Of a stretch of DNA of 64,000 nt, positions 26,658-37,506 are shown piece after piece. Made by a program: the position numbers and the translations under genes. The notes beneath the pieces were generated by a model. It was not told the DNA's origin. It made no database searches and saw nothing but the letters and a program-made list of their open reading frames with translations. Position 1 is the first letter of the stretch. Each line of letters opens with the position of its first letter. The stretch is taken from assembly GCF_000210895.1 (NCBI RefSeq), contig NC_015964.1, forward strand, positions 62,001-126,000, read 5' to 3'. The DNA is from Haemophilus parainfluenzae T3T1 (lineage in GTDB: Bacteria; Pseudomonadota; Gammaproteobacteria; Enterobacterales; Pasteurellaceae).

Positions 26658-27872
26658 ATGCGCTCATTTCCAAAATCAGACAAATTAGAACACGTTTGCT
26701 ACGATATTCGCGGACCGGTTCACAAAGAAGCTTTACGCCTAGAAGAAGAAGGCAACAAAATCTTAAAACTGAATATCGGTAACCCTGCCCCATTTGGCTT
26801 TGAAGCGCCAGATGAAATTTTAGTGGATGTCATCCGCAACTTACCTTCTGCACAAGGTTATTGTGACTCTAAAGGCTTGTATTCAGCACGTAAAGCTATC
26901 GTGCAATACTACCAATCCAAAGGTATTCATGATTCAACGGTAAACGATGTGTACATCGGGAATGGTGTGTCTGAATTGATTACCATGTCAATGCAAGCCC
27001 TTCTTAATGATGGTGATGAGGTATTAGTCCCCATGCCAGATTATCCGTTATGGACAGCGGCTGTGACGCTTTCTGGCGGGAAAGCGGTACATTATTTATG
27101 TGATGAAGAAGCGGGCTGGTTCCCTGCTATTGATGATATTCGCGCGAAAGTCAATGCCAAAACGAAAGCTATCGTGGTGATCAACCCAAATAACCCGACT
27201 GGTGCGGTATACAGTAAAGCATTGCTCGAAGAAATTATCGAAGTGGCACGTGAAAATAATCTGATTATTTTTGCGGATGAAATTTATGACAAAATTCTCT
27301 ACGATGGTGCTGTCCACCATCATATCGCCGCCCTTGCTCCAGATGTATTAACAATTACATTCAATGGTTTATCAAAAGCGTATCGTGTTGCGGGTTTCCG
27401 TCAAGGCTGGATGATTTTAAATGGTCCAAAACAACACGCAAAAGGCTATATTGAAGGCTTAGATATGCTGGCATCTATGCGTTTATGTGCCAACGTACCA
27501 ATGCAGCATGCGATTCAAACCGCATTAGGCGGCTATCAAAGCATTAATGAATTTATTCAACCTGGTGGTCGTTTACTTGAACAACGCAATAAAGCCTATG
27601 AGTTGCTCACTCAAATCCCTGGTGTTAGCTGCGTAAAACCAATGGGGGCAATGTATATGTTCCCAAAACTCGACATCAAAAAATTCAACATTCATAGTGA
27701 TGAAAAATTTGTGCTCGATTTATTACGTAAAGAGAAAGTGCTTTTAGTACATGGTAAAGGCTTTAACTGGCACTCACCGGATCACTTCCGTGTCGTGACA
27801 CTTCCTTATACCGGTCAATTAGAAGAGGCAATTGGCAAATTGGCACGATTCTTAGAAACCTATCAGCAATAA
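26658..27872 (+). CDS. alaA: Glutamate-pyruvate aminotransferase AlaA
   Basis: A class I PLP aminotransferase that makes alanine from pyruvate and glutamate. The 404-residue protein starts MRSFPKSDKLEHVCYDIRGP; AGGAT lies nine bases upstream. An ATG three codons earlier is possible but overlaps the ribosome-binding site. The PLP lysine is in TFNGLSKAYRVAGFRQGW, and NPNNPTGAVY and ADEIYDKILYDG are classic family motifs. It is the only plus-strand gene between 22.1 and 35.4 kb. Confidence 0.95.
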   Translation: MRSFPKSDKLEHVCYDIRGPVHKEALRLEEEGNKILKLNIGNPAPFGFEAPDEILVDVIRNLPSAQGYCDSKGLYSARKAIVQYYQSKGIHDSTVNDVYIGNGVSELITMSMQALLNDGDEVLVPMPDYPLWTAAVTLSGGKAVHYLCDEEAGWFPAIDDIRAKVNAKTKAIVVINPNNPTGAVYSKALLEEIIEVARENNLIIFADEIYDKILYDGAVHHHIAALAPDVLTITFNGLSKAYRVAGFRQGWMILNGPKQHAKGYIEGLDMLASMRLCANVPMQHAIQTALGGYQSINEFIQPGGRLLEQRNKAYELLTQIPGVSCVKPMGAMYMFPKLDIKKFNIHSDEKFVLDLLRKEKVLLVHGKGFNWHSPDHFRVVTLPYTGQLEEAIGKLARFLETYQQ

Positions 27873-27876
27873 TAAA

Positions 27877-27908
27877 AAAGAGCGGTTAATTAACCGCTCT
27901 TTTTTTTA
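27877..27908 (+). terminator. Rho-independent terminator of alaA
   Basis: AAGAGCGGTTA-ATTAACCGCTCTT forms a long stem followed by eight T. The stem contains GCGGT, the uptake-sequence core, but not a full uptake sequence. Confidence 0.9.
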
Positions 27909-27923
27909 TTTCATGATTTATGA

Positions 27924-28859
27924 CTAAGCCCAGAAATAACGCACAACATGGAAGAAAATTGGTGCGGAGAAACAAAGCGAATCCATACGATCTAAAATAC
28001 CGCCATGGCCACTGATCATATTCCCCCAGTCTTTCACGCCCATACTGCGTTTCATTGCTGACATTACGAGTCCACCTAAGAATCCCATTAGGCAAATTAA
28101 CATACTCATTAAAAACGCCTGCCATGCATTAAATGGCGTCATCCAATGAAGTAACATACCTAATAAACTCGCGCTTAATACACCACCAACAAAGCCTTCC
28201 ACTGTTTTGGATGGGGACAAGGTTGGCGCAATTTTATGTTTGCCGAAGAGTTTACCCCAAACGTATTGCAACACATCACTAGACTGCACCACCAAGATTA
28301 AGAAGATCATTAATAAAAGATTTTTTCCTTCATAACCTGAGATATCAAGTGTCAGTAAAGCCGGAATATGTGAAATACAGAATACACTAATCATCAATGC
28401 CCACTGAATTTTCGTAGAACGATCTAAGAAATTCGCAGGGTCACCCAGTAATGCTGAAAGAATCGGTAAAAATAAGAAGCCATATACTGGAATGAAGATA
28501 GTAAACATACTAAACCAATCAATGGCGACTAAAAAATATTGCAATGGCAAGATCACATAAAAACAGGCAGCGAGTGCAAGATGATCGCCTCGACGAATAT
28601 TCAATAGAGAAAGAAACTCACGCAATCCCATAAATGAAATAATCAAAAAGAGTACAATCACGCCATAAAAGCCCAATAAACTCGCAATAAAGATAATCCC
28701 AATCATCACCCACCAAGCATTGATACGTGCATTCAGATTATCAATGACACTATTAGGGGTATCCACGCCAGCTCTGCGTTTTAAAATATATCCCACTGTG
28801 GAAGCAAAAATTAAGGCGATAAATAAACCACCGAAGAGTTGCCATATTTCTGTCATCAT
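27924..28859 (-). CDS. CdsA-like phosphatidate cytidylyltransferase (YnbB-type)
   Basis: A 311-residue membrane enzyme expected to make CDP-diacylglycerol from CTP and a phosphatidate. Eight or so hydrophobic helices are visible. The full CdsA signature is present near the C-terminus: SAMKRSMGVKDWGNMIS then GHGGILDRMDS, with every key residue intact (K-R, K-D, H-G-G, D-R-x-D). SPSKTVEGFVGG is also conserved. It is the third gene of a cassette with an acyltransferase and a CDP-alcohol phosphatidyltransferase. The essential housekeeping CdsA normally lies elsewhere, so this may be a second, specialised copy. Confidence 0.85.
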   Translation of the reverse strand: MMTEIWQLFGGLFIALIFASTVGYILKRRAGVDTPNSVIDNLNARINAWWVMIGIIFIASLLGFYGVIVLFLIISFMGLREFLSLLNIRRGDHLALAACFYVILPLQYFLVAIDWFSMFTIFIPVYGFLFLPILSALLGDPANFLDRSTKIQWALMISVFCISHIPALLTLDISGYEGKNLLLMIFLILVVQSSDVLQYVWGKLFGKHKIAPTLSPSKTVEGFVGGVLSASLLGMLLHWMTPFNAWQAFLMSMLICLMGFLGGLVMSAMKRSMGVKDWGNMISGHGGILDRMDSLCFSAPIFFHVVRYFWA

Positions 28860-28865
28860 TTACTC

Positions 28866-29498
28866 CTAAGATTTGCCTTTTTCACTGATGTTTAAACTTA
28901 ATAATGCCGATTGAGCACGTGTTAAAAATTCACCTTTAGTCTCATCTGTCCCAATCTTTAATGGTTCACCAACATAAAGATCACATAACAACGGGATCGG
29001 TAAAATAAAGCCTTTTGGTAAAACATTATTCATATTGCTAATCCAAACTGGGACAAATTCACAATCAAGATTTTCTTTGGCTAGATAATACAAACCACTT
29101 TTAAAAGGTTGAAGAGGCAAATCATCATCCGTTTTACGGGTTCCTTCAGGGAAAAGAATAAGCGAATCATTCTCCAATGCTTCCGTCATTTGTCGTATTG
29201 CCGCTTGTGGATCTTGGCTATTACGCTCAATCAGTAACATATTAAACACTTTATAGGCTAGAAAACGACGAATTGCGCCTTTCGTCCAATAATCTTTGCC
29301 TGCAACAGGACGTGTTTGCTTTCTCACTTCATAAGGTAATGAAATCCAAAGTAAGATAAAGTCACCATGGCTGTTATGATTTGCAAAATAGACACGATGT
29401 CCCTCTGAAGATTGTTCAGCAATCGCCGCTTGAGGTCGAACACCTGTAATAAAAGAGGCAAAACGACACAATAAAAAATCGATTAATCTCGCGATCAT
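28866..29498 (-). CDS. PlsC-type 1-acylglycerol-3-phosphate acyltransferase family protein
   Basis: A 210-residue acyltransferase. The catalytic HX4D motif is HNSHGD in YFANHNSHGDF, and the acceptor-binding motif is FPEGTRKTDDD. The N-terminus (MIARLIDFLLCRFASFITGV) is hydrophobic and probably membrane-bound. It lies six bases upstream of the CdsA-like gene and eleven bases downstream of the CDP-alcohol phosphatidyltransferase. The substrate is not known; the cassette suggests lysophosphatidate or a related lipid. Confidence 0.85.
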   Translation of the reverse strand: MIARLIDFLLCRFASFITGVRPQAAIAEQSSEGHRVYFANHNSHGDFILLWISLPYEVRKQTRPVAGKDYWTKGAIRRFLAYKVFNMLLIERNSQDPQAAIRQMTEALENDSLILFPEGTRKTDDDLPLQPFKSGLYYLAKENLDCEFVPVWISNMNNVLPKGFILPIPLLCDLYVGEPLKIGTDETKGEFLTRAQSALLSLNISEKGKS

Positions 29499-29509
29499 AT
29501 TTACTCCTA

Positions 29510-30115
29510 TTACTCCGTCACTTCCGCTAAACCATTTTTCACACGCTTAATACAAGTCACGATGAGCAAGATAATCAGGATATTGGCTACCCACCAGAAA
29601 AGTGAATGCAAGCTACCATTCACCGCATAGAGTAAACCGAGTACACCAAACACAAACGCACGATCGCTTTTACCCATTGGACCATCATAACGACGCGTTT
29701 TGCCTTGAACTTGACCTAGAATGCCACATAACTCACTCAACGCGGCAAGCCAAATAATACTTGAGATTTGAATACCATCAAAAGGCGCAACAAAAGCAAA
29801 AGGAAGGTAAAGTGCTGCATCAGAGACAACATCAGTAATTTCATTAAGATAACCCCCTAATCGACTTTTTTGATTAAATTCGCGTGCTAGCATGCCATCA
29901 ACAGCATTTAACGCCATACGCAAAAACAACCAAATAGGAATAAGGAAGAAAAGAGTGGAAAATGTCGGAAATAGTGCGAGAACCACACCTAATAAAATTG
30001 AAAGTAAGCAAGCAATTAGCGTAACTTGATTTGCTGTTACGCCTTTTGCCGCTAATTGCCTAACTAAAGGCCGAAGTAAATTTTGAAATTTGGGTTTTAA
30101 GGCATAGATACTCAT
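29510..30115 (-). CDS. CDP-alcohol phosphatidyltransferase family protein (YnbA-like)
   Basis: A 201-residue membrane enzyme with five to six helices. The family motif runs DG-ML-AR-EFNQKSRL-G-GYL-N-EIT-D. The third acidic position, normally Asp, is Asn here, followed by a further Asp in DVVSD. The other motif residues are intact. The motif condenses CDP-diacylglycerol with an alcohol, but which alcohol cannot be told. First gene of the lipid cassette, 77 bases after era. It resembles E. coli YnbA more than PgsA or PssA. Confidence 0.8.
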   Translation of the reverse strand: MSIYALKPKFQNLLRPLVRQLAAKGVTANQVTLIACLLSILLGVVLALFPTFSTLFFLIPIWLFLRMALNAVDGMLAREFNQKSRLGGYLNEITDVVSDAALYLPFAFVAPFDGIQISSIIWLAALSELCGILGQVQGKTRRYDGPMGKSDRAFVFGVLGLLYAVNGSLHSLFWWVANILIILLIVTCIKRVKNGLAEVTE

Positions 30116-30192
30116 CTACCATCTCCTTGTTTTTATTAGTAAACATAAAAATTTTGCTAATAATAGAATAGTATAGAGTATTACTCAAGTTT

Positions 30193-31107
30193 TTATTCAT
30201 CCATATAACCTAGACTTCTTAAGGCGCGTTCATCGTCTGCCCAACCAGACTTCACTTTGACCCAAAGTTCAAGGTGTACTTTATTATCAAATAAGCGTTC
30301 CATGTCAGCGCGCGCTTCCATACCAATGGTTTTAATTTTTTGCCCTTGAGCACCGATCACCATTTTCTTTTGACCTTCGCGCTCAACTAAAATCAAGCCA
30401 TTGATTTCATAAGTACCACGCTCATTTACTTTAAATTGTTCAATTTCAACCGTCACAGAATAAGGTAATTCTTCACCAGTAAAACGCATTAATTTTTCAC
30501 GGATAATTTCTGACGCCATAAAACGCTGTGAACGGTCTGTCACATAATCCTCTGGGAAGTGGTGAACGCCTTTACGCAAGGACTGACGAACAATTTTCTC
30601 TAATTGATGCACGTTATTACCACGTTGCGCAGAAATCGGCACAATGTGAGCAAAGTCAAATTTACTGCCTAAATCAGTAATAAATGGCAACAAATCATCT
30701 TTATTCTTGATGTTATCAACTTTGTTGATGGCGAGTACGACAGGCGCTTTGGCATTACGTAATTTATTTAACACCATTTCATCATCGGCATTCCAATGTG
30801 TACCATCTACAACAAAAATAATGAGATCCACATCCCCGATTGCTGAGCTTGCTGCACGGTTCATTAAACGGTTAATCGCGCGTTTTTCTTCGATATGAAG
30901 CCCCGGTGTATCGACGTAAATTTCCTGGTAGATACCTTCCGTTTTAATTCCCACAATACGGTGACGCGTAGTTTGCGCCTTGCGAGACGTAATCGAGATT
31001 TTTTGTCCCAAAATTTTATTTAACAGGGTAGATTTCCCTACATTTGGGCGGCCTACGATAGCGATAAAGCCACAATAGGTCTCTTGTTCTTGATTTAATT
31101 CGGTCAT
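30193..31107 (-). CDS. era: GTPase Era
   Basis: A 304-residue GTPase that binds 16S rRNA and assists 30S assembly. G motifs are visible: [12 protein letters not shown] (G1), DTPGLH (G3) and NKVDNIK (G4). The C-terminal KH domain contains [17 protein letters not shown]. It overlaps rnc by four bases, the standard rnc-era coupling. Confidence 0.98.
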   Translation of the reverse strand: MTELNQEQETYCGFIAIVGRPNVGKSTLLNKILGQKISITSRKAQTTRHRIVGIKTEGIYQEIYVDTPGLHIEEKRAINRLMNRAASSAIGDVDLIIFVVDGTHWNADDEMVLNKLRNAKAPVVLAINKVDNIKNKDDLLPFITDLGSKFDFAHIVPISAQRGNNVHQLEKIVRQSLRKGVHHFPEDYVTDRSQRFMASEIIREKLMRFTGEELPYSVTVEIEQFKVNERGTYEINGLILVEREGQKKMVIGAQGQKIKTIGMEARADMERLFDNKVHLELWVKVKSGWADDERALRSLGYMDE

Positions 31108-31787
31108 TTAATTTCCAATGTTTTTAAGATTTGTTCTGCGGCCGCTTGTTCTGCTTTACGGCGGCTAGAACCTTTCGCAATAAAAGTGCGGTCAATATTG
31201 GGTACATTTTTTACTGTACATTCTACGGTGAAGGTTTGGCAATGCGCCTCCCCTTCTATTTTAATCACTTCATAAGTTGGCAAGGCAAAATGCTTACCTT
31301 GTAAATACTCTTGCAAGCGCGTTTTGGCATCTTTTTGGTTATCACCCGGTTTAATTTCGGCGAGTAAAGTTTTATACCAGCTACGCACAATATCTGCTGC
31401 TTTATCAAAGCTTGAATCTAATGCCATTGCGCCAATTACTGCTTCAACACAATCCGCCAAAATAGATTCTCGGCGAAAGCCCCCACTTTTCAACTCGCCA
31501 GAACCTAAGGACATATAATCCCCAAGCTCAAAATTGCGGGCAATTATCGCCAGGGTCGGCTCACGGACTAATGTGGCACGCATTCTACTCAGTTCACCTT
31601 CATTACAACGAGGGAATTGATGATAAAGCGCATCCGCGATGACATAATTGAGAATTGAATCACCTAGAAATTCGAGACGTTCATTATGTTGAGTGGAGGC
31701 ACTGCGGTGTGTCAGTGCCAATTTTAAATTTTTTAGATCGGAAAATTGATAACCAATTTTTCGTTCTAGACGATCTAAATGATTCAT
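31104..31787 (-). CDS. rnc: Ribonuclease III
   Basis: A double-strand-specific endonuclease that processes rRNA precursors and regulates mRNAs. The 227-residue protein starts [15 protein letters not shown] at 31787; the longer ORF would overlap lepB. The RNase III signature is [18 protein letters not shown], with the second acidic cluster DCVEAVIGA. The C-terminal dsRNA-binding domain has [20 protein letters not shown]. Only one base separates it from lepB. An uptake sequence near 31183 lies in the dsRNA-binding domain. Confidence 0.98.
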   Translation of the reverse strand: MNHLDRLERKIGYQFSDLKNLKLALTHRSASTQHNERLEFLGDSILNYVIADALYHQFPRCNEGELSRMRATLVREPTLAIIARNFELGDYMSLGSGELKSGGFRRESILADCVEAVIGAMALDSSFDKAADIVRSWYKTLLAEIKPGDNQKDAKTRLQEYLQGKHFALPTYEVIKIEGEAHCQTFTVECTVKNVPNIDRTFIAKGSSRRKAEQAAAEQILKTLEIK

Positions 31788-31788
31788 A

Positions 31789-32838
31789 TTAATTAATTTT
31801 TGTAAAGAAACGGTCAAAACGGAAGCCTGTAGGCCACTCATTTGGTTCTTTTTCTAAACTCATCCAAATATAAGTGGCTTTACCCACGATATTTTTTTCT
31901 GGTACAAATCCCCAAAAACGGCTGTCATCACTATGATCACGGTTATCTCCCATCACAAAATATTGTCCTTCAGGCACAATCCATTCTGCAGCAGGTAAGC
32001 CTTCTTGTGGATAGAACTCAATCCCCGAATAACGGCGCATTGGCTCGACTAAAATCTTATGTGTCACATCACCGATTTCCAAATATTCCACTTGAGTTGG
32101 GAATGCTGGATTAGTTGGTTCTTGTTTATATTCAAATACTTTAGCTTGGCAATCTATTTCACAAGGTTTGCCATCTTTACCATGCACAATGGTTAAAGCG
32201 CTTTTTTCAACATCAAGGATAATGCGATCGCCACCTTTACCCACAATACGTTTAATGTAATCTGCTCCAGACATATTGTTTTTAGATGTTAATGCAAGGT
32301 TTTCAGCATATGCTGCTCGCGTTGCCCCTAAGCTAGTATGAAGCAACGCTTGCTCCGGTGCTTTAAACACGATCACATCACCACGTTCGGGCTTATTGCC
32401 TTCAATAATCGTATTTTGGAAAATCGGATCTTTGATGCCATAAGTGTATTTATTCACGACAATAAAATCCCCTACATATAATGTGGCTTGCATTGATCCT
32501 GATGGAATTTGAAATGGTTCAAAAATAAATGAACGTACAAGGAATACCACGGATAACACAGGGAAAAGCGAAGAAATAAATTCTGAACCTTCTGAAATTG
32601 GCTCAATTTTCGCTTTTTCTTCATCCGTTAACGCTTTGCCTGAGCGTTGTTCTGCGCGTGCGATTTGACGACGACGTCTCGGCATCACAGCAAAGCGGTG
32701 ATAACACCATAAAATGCCGGAAAGTGCGGTCAAAATCAGCAACAAAATACTGAATGTGTTAGGCAACTGAAAATGGTCTAACACTTTCCAACCTGCAAAT
32801 CCCACGGCTAACAACAGAATAAAAAATACATTCGACAT
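31789..32838 (-). CDS. lepB: Signal peptidase I
   Basis: It cleaves signal peptides of exported proteins at the outer face of the inner membrane. The 349-residue protein has two N-terminal membrane helices. The catalytic serine is in [18 protein letters not shown], the lysine in [12 protein letters not shown], and the box E motif is [18 protein letters not shown]. It is slightly longer than the E. coli enzyme (324). It lies between lepA and rnc, as in E. coli. Confidence 0.98.
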   Translation of the reverse strand: MSNVFFILLLAVGFAGWKVLDHFQLPNTFSILLLILTALSGILWCYHRFAVMPRRRRQIARAEQRSGKALTDEEKAKIEPISEGSEFISSLFPVLSVVFLVRSFIFEPFQIPSGSMQATLYVGDFIVVNKYTYGIKDPIFQNTIIEGNKPERGDVIVFKAPEQALLHTSLGATRAAYAENLALTSKNNMSGADYIKRIVGKGGDRIILDVEKSALTIVHGKDGKPCEIDCQAKVFEYKQEPTNPAFPTQVEYLEIGDVTHKILVEPMRRYSGIEFYPQEGLPAAEWIVPEGQYFVMGDNRDHSDDSRFWGFVPEKNIVGKATYIWMSLEKEPNEWPTGFRFDRFFTKIN

Positions 32839-32847
32839 GGCTCTTTC

Positions 32848-34644
32848 CTATTTATCTTTACCAACGTGTAAGATCGCTAAAAACGCTTCTTGCGGCACTT
32901 CCACGTTACCTAAAGACTTCATTCGTTTTTTACCCTCTTTTTGTTTCTGTAAGAGTTTTTTCTTACGACTCACGTCCCCACCATAACATTTTGCTAATAC
33001 GTTTTTACGCAATTGTTTTACGGTTGAACGCGCAATAATGTGGTTACCTATTGCTGCTTGGATCGCGATATCAAATTGTTGACGTGGAATAAGCTCACGC
33101 ATTTTTTCAACTAACTCACGACCACGATAAGGCGCATTATCTTTATGAACAATTAACGCTAACGCATCAACACGATCACCATTGATCATAATATCCACTC
33201 GCACCATGTCCGCCGCTTGGAAACGTTTGAAACCATAATCCAAAGACGCATAACCACGCGATGTTGATTTCAAGCGGTCAAAGAAATCCAATACCACTTC
33301 GCCCATTGGGATTTCATAAGTTAACGCAATTTGGTTACCGTGATACACCATATTGGTCTGTACGCCACGTTTTTCCACACAAAGGGTAATTACGTTACCT
33401 AAGAATTCCTGTGGTACCAACATATTACATTCCGCAATAGGCTCGCGGATTTCTGAAATATTATTCAATGGCGGTAATTTCGCTGGACTGTCCACATAAA
33501 CCACTTCACCACTCGTCATTTCAACTTCATAAATTACAGTTGGCGCTGTGGTAATCAAATCAAGATCATATTCACGCTCTAAACGCTCTTGAATGATCTC
33601 CATGTGTAAAAGCCCTAAGAAACCACAACGGAAACCAAAACCTAAAGCGGTTGAATTCTCTGGTTCATAGAACAGCGATGCATCGTTTAGGCTTAATTTA
33701 CCTAATGCATCACGGAAAGCCTCATAATCATCAGAACTAACCGGGAATAAACCCGCATAAACCTGTGGTTTTACTTTCTTAAAGCCTGGCAATACATGGC
33801 TTGCAGGATTGTGTTGGTGCGTTAAGGTATCCCCTACTGGTGCCCCTAAAATATCTTTAATCGCACAAACAACCCAACCTACTTCGCCGGTATTTAATAC
33901 GGTCGTATCCACTTGTTTTGGCGTAAAAATCCCTAAACGATCAACGTTGTAAGCCTGTCCGGTAGACATTACTTTGATTTTATCGCCTTTACGCAATACG
34001 CCATTTTTAATACGAACTAATGACACCACGCCTAAATAGTTATCGAACCAAGAGTCAATAATCAAGGCTTGTAACGGTGCATCAGGATCACCTTCTGGCG
34101 CGGGAATTTTCGCAACAATTTCTTCTAATACATCTTCGATACCCACTCCGGTTTTAGCTGAACAACGCACCGCTTCCATCGCATCAATACCGACGATGTC
34201 TTCAATTTCTTCTGCAACACGTTCAGGATCTGCGGCCGGTAAGTCGATTTTATTCAAAATCGGTACCACTTCTAAATCCATTTCAATGGCGGTATAGCAG
34301 TTTGCCAAGGTTTGGGCTTCTACGCCTTGTCCCGCATCCACAACTAACAATGCCCCTTCACAAGCCGCAAGAGAACGCGACACTTCATAAGAGAAGTCCA
34401 CGTGTCCTGGTGTATCGATAAAGTTTAATTGGTAAGTTTCACCATCTTTCGCTTGATAATTTAAGGTTACACTTTGCGCTTTAATGGTAATACCGCGCTC
34501 ACGCTCAAGATCCATGGAATCCAACACTTGCGCTTCCATTTCACGATCCGAAAGGCCTCCACAGGTCTGAATTAATCGGTCAGAAAGGGTCGATTTACCG
34601 TGGTCAATATGGGCAATAATAGAAAAGTTGCGAATATTCTTCAT
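32848..34644 (-). CDS. lepA: Elongation factor 4 (LepA)
   Basis: A ribosome-dependent GTPase related to EF-G. The 598-residue form starts [19 protein letters not shown] at 34644; nine additional upstream residues are open but foreign to the family. G motifs: [17 protein letters not shown] and [10 protein letters not shown]. The C-terminal LepA-specific domain ends [20 protein letters not shown]. It is the first gene of the lepA-lepB-rnc-era operon. Confidence 0.98.
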   Translation of the reverse strand: MKNIRNFSIIAHIDHGKSTLSDRLIQTCGGLSDREMEAQVLDSMDLERERGITIKAQSVTLNYQAKDGETYQLNFIDTPGHVDFSYEVSRSLAACEGALLVVDAGQGVEAQTLANCYTAIEMDLEVVPILNKIDLPAADPERVAEEIEDIVGIDAMEAVRCSAKTGVGIEDVLEEIVAKIPAPEGDPDAPLQALIIDSWFDNYLGVVSLVRIKNGVLRKGDKIKVMSTGQAYNVDRLGIFTPKQVDTTVLNTGEVGWVVCAIKDILGAPVGDTLTHQHNPASHVLPGFKKVKPQVYAGLFPVSSDDYEAFRDALGKLSLNDASLFYEPENSTALGFGFRCGFLGLLHMEIIQERLEREYDLDLITTAPTVIYEVEMTSGEVVYVDSPAKLPPLNNISEIREPIAECNMLVPQEFLGNVITLCVEKRGVQTNMVYHGNQIALTYEIPMGEVVLDFFDRLKSTSRGYASLDYGFKRFQAADMVRVDIMINGDRVDALALIVHKDNAPYRGRELVEKMRELIPRQQFDIAIQAAIGNHIIARSTVKQLRKNVLAKCYGGDVSRKKKLLQKQKEGKKRMKSLGNVEVPQEAFLAILHVGKDK

Positions 34645-34765
34645 AAATAGATTAGTTTTCTCAAAAATCATTAAATTTAACTGGCGGATTGTACCTGAAA
34701 AGCGCGGAAATCGCTAGGGATGAAAGGGAAAAGTGCGGTCAAATTTTCAAACCTTTTAGATAAAA

Positions 34766-34796
34766 CAAAACCCCGAATTACTTCGGGGTTTCTTTT
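34766..34796 (-). terminator. Rho-independent terminator of grcA
   Basis: ACCCCGAA-GTAA-TTCGGGGTTTTG on the minus strand, ending in a T-rich stretch, follows the grcA stop codon. An uptake sequence lies next to it near 34730. Confidence 0.85.
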
Positions 34797-34812
34797 TTCA
34801 TTCAAACTGAAA

Positions 34813-35196
34813 TTATAGACTTTCAGTGAAAGTACGAGTAATAACGTCGCGTTGTTGTTCTGGCGTTAAAGAGTTGAAACGTACTGCGTAACCAGAAACA
34901 CGGATAGTTAATTGTGGGTATTTATCCGGGTTGTTTACTGCATCTTCTAACGTTTCACGACGTAATACGTTCACGTTTAAGTGTTGACCACCTTCAACTT
35001 TAACAGTTGGTGCTACGTTTACCGGTAATTCACGGTATTCGATTTGGCCTAATTCACTTACTGCGACTACTTGGTCTTCAGCGAATTCAGCTTTTGCACA
35101 TAAACAACGAGCTTCATTTTTTTCGCTGTCTAATAACCAGAATGAGTTTAAAAGATTGTCATTTGCTGCTTGAGTAATTTGAATACCTTTGATCAT
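34813..35196 (-). CDS. grcA: Autonomous glycyl radical cofactor GrcA (YfiD)
   Basis: A 127-residue protein that replaces the oxygen-damaged C-terminal radical domain of pyruvate formate-lyase. The glycyl radical site is in [12 protein letters not shown], and the C-terminus TRTFTESL is standard. AGGAGG lies upstream of the ATG. It stands alone between ung and lepA with a 264-base upstream region containing an FNR-like site, consistent with its known role under low oxygen. Confidence 0.96.
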   Translation of the reverse strand: MIKGIQITQAANDNLLNSFWLLDSEKNEARCLCAKAEFAEDQVVAVSELGQIEYRELPVNVAPTVKVEGGQHLNVNVLRRETLEDAVNNPDKYPQLTIRVSGYAVRFNSLTPEQQRDVITRTFTESL

Positions 35197-35318
35197 AAAG
35201 TGCCTCCTAATTTGGCGGTTGTATATTTATTAAACTGTGCAAATTTTATCAAACTATTTGAAGAATTCAATTAATTTTGACCTAAAACAGATTCTTTTCT
35301 CCGACTAATTTTAGAAAA

Positions 35319-35332
35319 TTGATCTAGATTAA
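35319..35332 (-). promoter_or_regulatory. Candidate FNR site upstream of grcA
   Basis: TTGAT-CTAG-ATTAA matches the FNR palindrome TTGAT-N4-ATCAA in nine of ten positions, 123 bases before the grcA start. E. coli yfiD is a well-known FNR target. If it binds at -41.5, the start point would be near 35284. Confidence 0.55.
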
Positions 35333-35460
35333 GGTTTTAGATGTAAAAAGATCTCACAATATCTTAAAATTTAACAAGAAATTAACATTGTTCTTAGTAA
35401 AGCCTTTCTAAGCAATTTCATTTATAATGTGCTCAAGCTTATCCAATAAGGAAATACAGA

Positions 35461-36120
35461 ATGAAAACCTGGACAGATGTTATCGGTCAAGAGAAAGAAA
35501 AACCTTACTTTAAACACATTCTACAACAAGTCCATCAAGAGCGACTCGCGGGGAAAACCATTTACCCACCGCAAGACGAAGTGTTTAATGCCTTTAAATA
35601 TACGGCATTTGATGAGGTGAAAGTCGTCATTTTAGGACAGGATCCCTATCATGGCCCAAATCAAGCGCACGGTTTAGCTTTTTCGGTTAAACCTGAGGTT
35701 GCAATTCCCCCTTCTCTACTGAATATGTATAAAGAATTGGCTAACGACATTCCTGGTTTTCACATGCCAAATCATGGTTACTTGGTGAAATGGGCGGAGC
35801 AAGGTGTGCTGCTGCTTAACACTGTGCTGACCGTAGAACGTGGCATGGCTCATTCACACGCTAAATTTGGTTGGGAAGTTTTTACAGATCAAGTGATTGC
35901 AGCACTTAATGAACATCGTGAAAAAGTCGTATTTTTACTTTGGGGAAGTCATGCGCAGAAAAAAGGGCAATTTATTAATCGCAATCGTCATTACGTTTTA
36001 ACTGCCCCACATCCTTCTCCCCTTTCTGCACATCGTGGTTTTTTAGGATGTCATCATTTTTCTAAAACTAACGAATATTTAAAACAAAATGGTTTAAGTG
36101 AAATTGATTGGCAAATTTAA
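35461..36120 (+). CDS. ung: Uracil-DNA glycosylase
   Basis: It removes uracil from DNA. The length of 219 residues is standard. Motifs: the water-activating loop [30 protein letters not shown] and the minor-groove loop [16 protein letters not shown] lies upstream of the ATG. It is convergent with tadA, overlapping it by four bases at the 3' ends. Together with dut and thyA in this window it limits uracil in DNA. Confidence 0.98.
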   Translation: MKTWTDVIGQEKEKPYFKHILQQVHQERLAGKTIYPPQDEVFNAFKYTAFDEVKVVILGQDPYHGPNQAHGLAFSVKPEVAIPPSLLNMYKELANDIPGFHMPNHGYLVKWAEQGVLLLNTVLTVERGMAHSHAKFGWEVFTDQVIAALNEHREKVVFLLWGSHAQKKGQFINRNRHYVLTAPHPSPLSAHRGFLGCHHFSKTNEYLKQNGLSEIDWQI

Positions 36121-36635
36121 GATTGCGACTCAACATCAAGCGGGAGATTCTTTTCCCGCTTTTCTTCTTTTTTCTGCTCTCGTCTTTTTTTGAAAAAATC
36201 ACTCAATTTCTGACCGCACTTTTCTACGAGCACGCCAGACGTAATTTCTAACGTATGATTCATTTTATAATCATCAAAGAAATGAAAGCGAGAACCTACA
36301 GCTCCAGTTTTATAATCTGATGCACCGAAGACTAATCGTTTAATCCGGCTATGTAAAATCGCACCCGCACACATAGTACAAGGCTCAAGGGTGACATAGA
36401 GTGTAGTATTGAGCAGACGATAATTTTGAATATTTTGTGCAGCGTTACGCAATGCAACAATTTCAGCGTGAGCGGTCGGATCATGTTCAATGATAGATAA
36501 ATTCCAGCCTTCACCGAGAATATTTCCTTCATCATCCACCAACACTGCCCCGACAGGAATCTCACCGAGTGCTTCTGCACGATCGGCAAGCATCAGGGCG
36601 TGTTGCATAAATTTCTCGTCTAAATCTGACCGCAC
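36117..36635 (-). CDS. tadA: tRNA-specific adenosine deaminase
   Basis: It makes inosine at the wobble position of tRNA-Arg(ACG). The 172-residue protein has the deaminase zinc motifs HAEIVAL and PCTMCAGAI. The start is taken as GTG at 36635, since relatives extend this far upstream; a later ATG at 36608 ([12 protein letters not shown]) is the alternative. The tail is rich in lysine and glutamate. The GTG lies in a degenerate uptake sequence. It is preceded closely by thyA. Confidence 0.94.
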   Translation of the reverse strand: MRSDLDEKFMQHALMLADRAEALGEIPVGAVLVDDEGNILGEGWNLSIIEHDPTAHAEIVALRNAAQNIQNYRLLNTTLYVTLEPCTMCAGAILHSRIKRLVFGASDYKTGAVGSRFHFFDDYKMNHTLEITSGVLVEKCGQKLSDFFKKRREQKKEEKREKNLPLDVESQS

Positions 36636-36644
36636 GTTGAATGC

Positions 36645-37496
36645 CTAAACTGAGAAAGGATATTTGATTGGTTCGTGAGATTGATAACCCACCACCTTGA
36701 AATCATCCATGGTCACCCAAGTCTCAAGATCTTCAAGGGTTTTAATATCAGGATTAATTTCTAATTTAGGCGAAGGGAATGGCTCACGTTTTAGTTGCAC
36801 ATCACGCATTAACTCTAGTTGGTCTTCATAAATATGCGCATTTACAATTTTATGATATGCCTTACCCGGTTTATTACCAGTAATTTGCGCCATTAATGCA
36901 AGGAAAGTAAAAACTTGAATTTGATTGAAGTTTAAACCAAGTGGCACATCACAAGAACGCTGATAGCTCGTTAAGTGCAATGTATCGCCTACTAAAGAGA
37001 AAGTATGTGTGTGCATACAAGGGCGCAAACAGCCAAGATCAAATTCACCCGGATTAAAGAAAGTCAGGATTTCACCACGATCATCAATGCCTCGACTTAA
37101 ATTGTTCACAATTTTACGAAGTTGGTCGATGGTTTCGCCATTCGGTTTACGCCATGCTCGGCCTTGCACACCATAAACGCGGCCCATATCATCGGTGCCT
37201 TTACGATGTGGATTGGCAAGCCAAGCGGCATTTTCATTGGCATTAGCATCCCATGTTTTGGTGCCAAGCTTACGGAAGTCCGCGGCATTATCGTAACCAC
37301 GGATATAACCTAAAAACTCCGCAATCGCCGCTTTCCAATAGCTTTTTCGCGTGGTAATTAAGGGGAATTGATTATTCGCAACATCATATTCTAAATCCGC
37401 ATTAATCACAGTAAGGCAACGCTTGCCAGTACGCTCATTAGCAACCCACTCACCTTCATTTACAATGCGTCGACAAAGGTCTAAATATTGTTTCAT
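36645..37496 (-). CDS. thyA: Thymidylate synthase
   Basis: It methylates dUMP to dTMP using methylene-tetrahydrofolate. The 283-residue protein starts [17 protein letters not shown]; a TTG- or ATG-initiated extension of nine residues is less likely. Motifs include the cysteine region [11 protein letters not shown] and [17 protein letters not shown]. It is longer than E. coli ThyA (264) and of the divergent type I recall from H. influenzae. It lies 9-10 bases from tadA and from lgt, suggesting one operon. Confidence 0.95.
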   Translation of the reverse strand: MKQYLDLCRRIVNEGEWVANERTGKRCLTVINADLEYDVANNQFPLITTRKSYWKAAIAEFLGYIRGYDNAADFRKLGTKTWDANANENAAWLANPHRKGTDDMGRVYGVQGRAWRKPNGETIDQLRKIVNNLSRGIDDRGEILTFFNPGEFDLGCLRPCMHTHTFSLVGDTLHLTSYQRSCDVPLGLNFNQIQVFTFLALMAQITGNKPGKAYHKIVNAHIYEDQLELMRDVQLKREPFPSPKLEINPDIKTLEDLETWVTMDDFKVVGYQSHEPIKYPFSV

Positions 37497-37506
37497 AAAA
37501 AACTCC

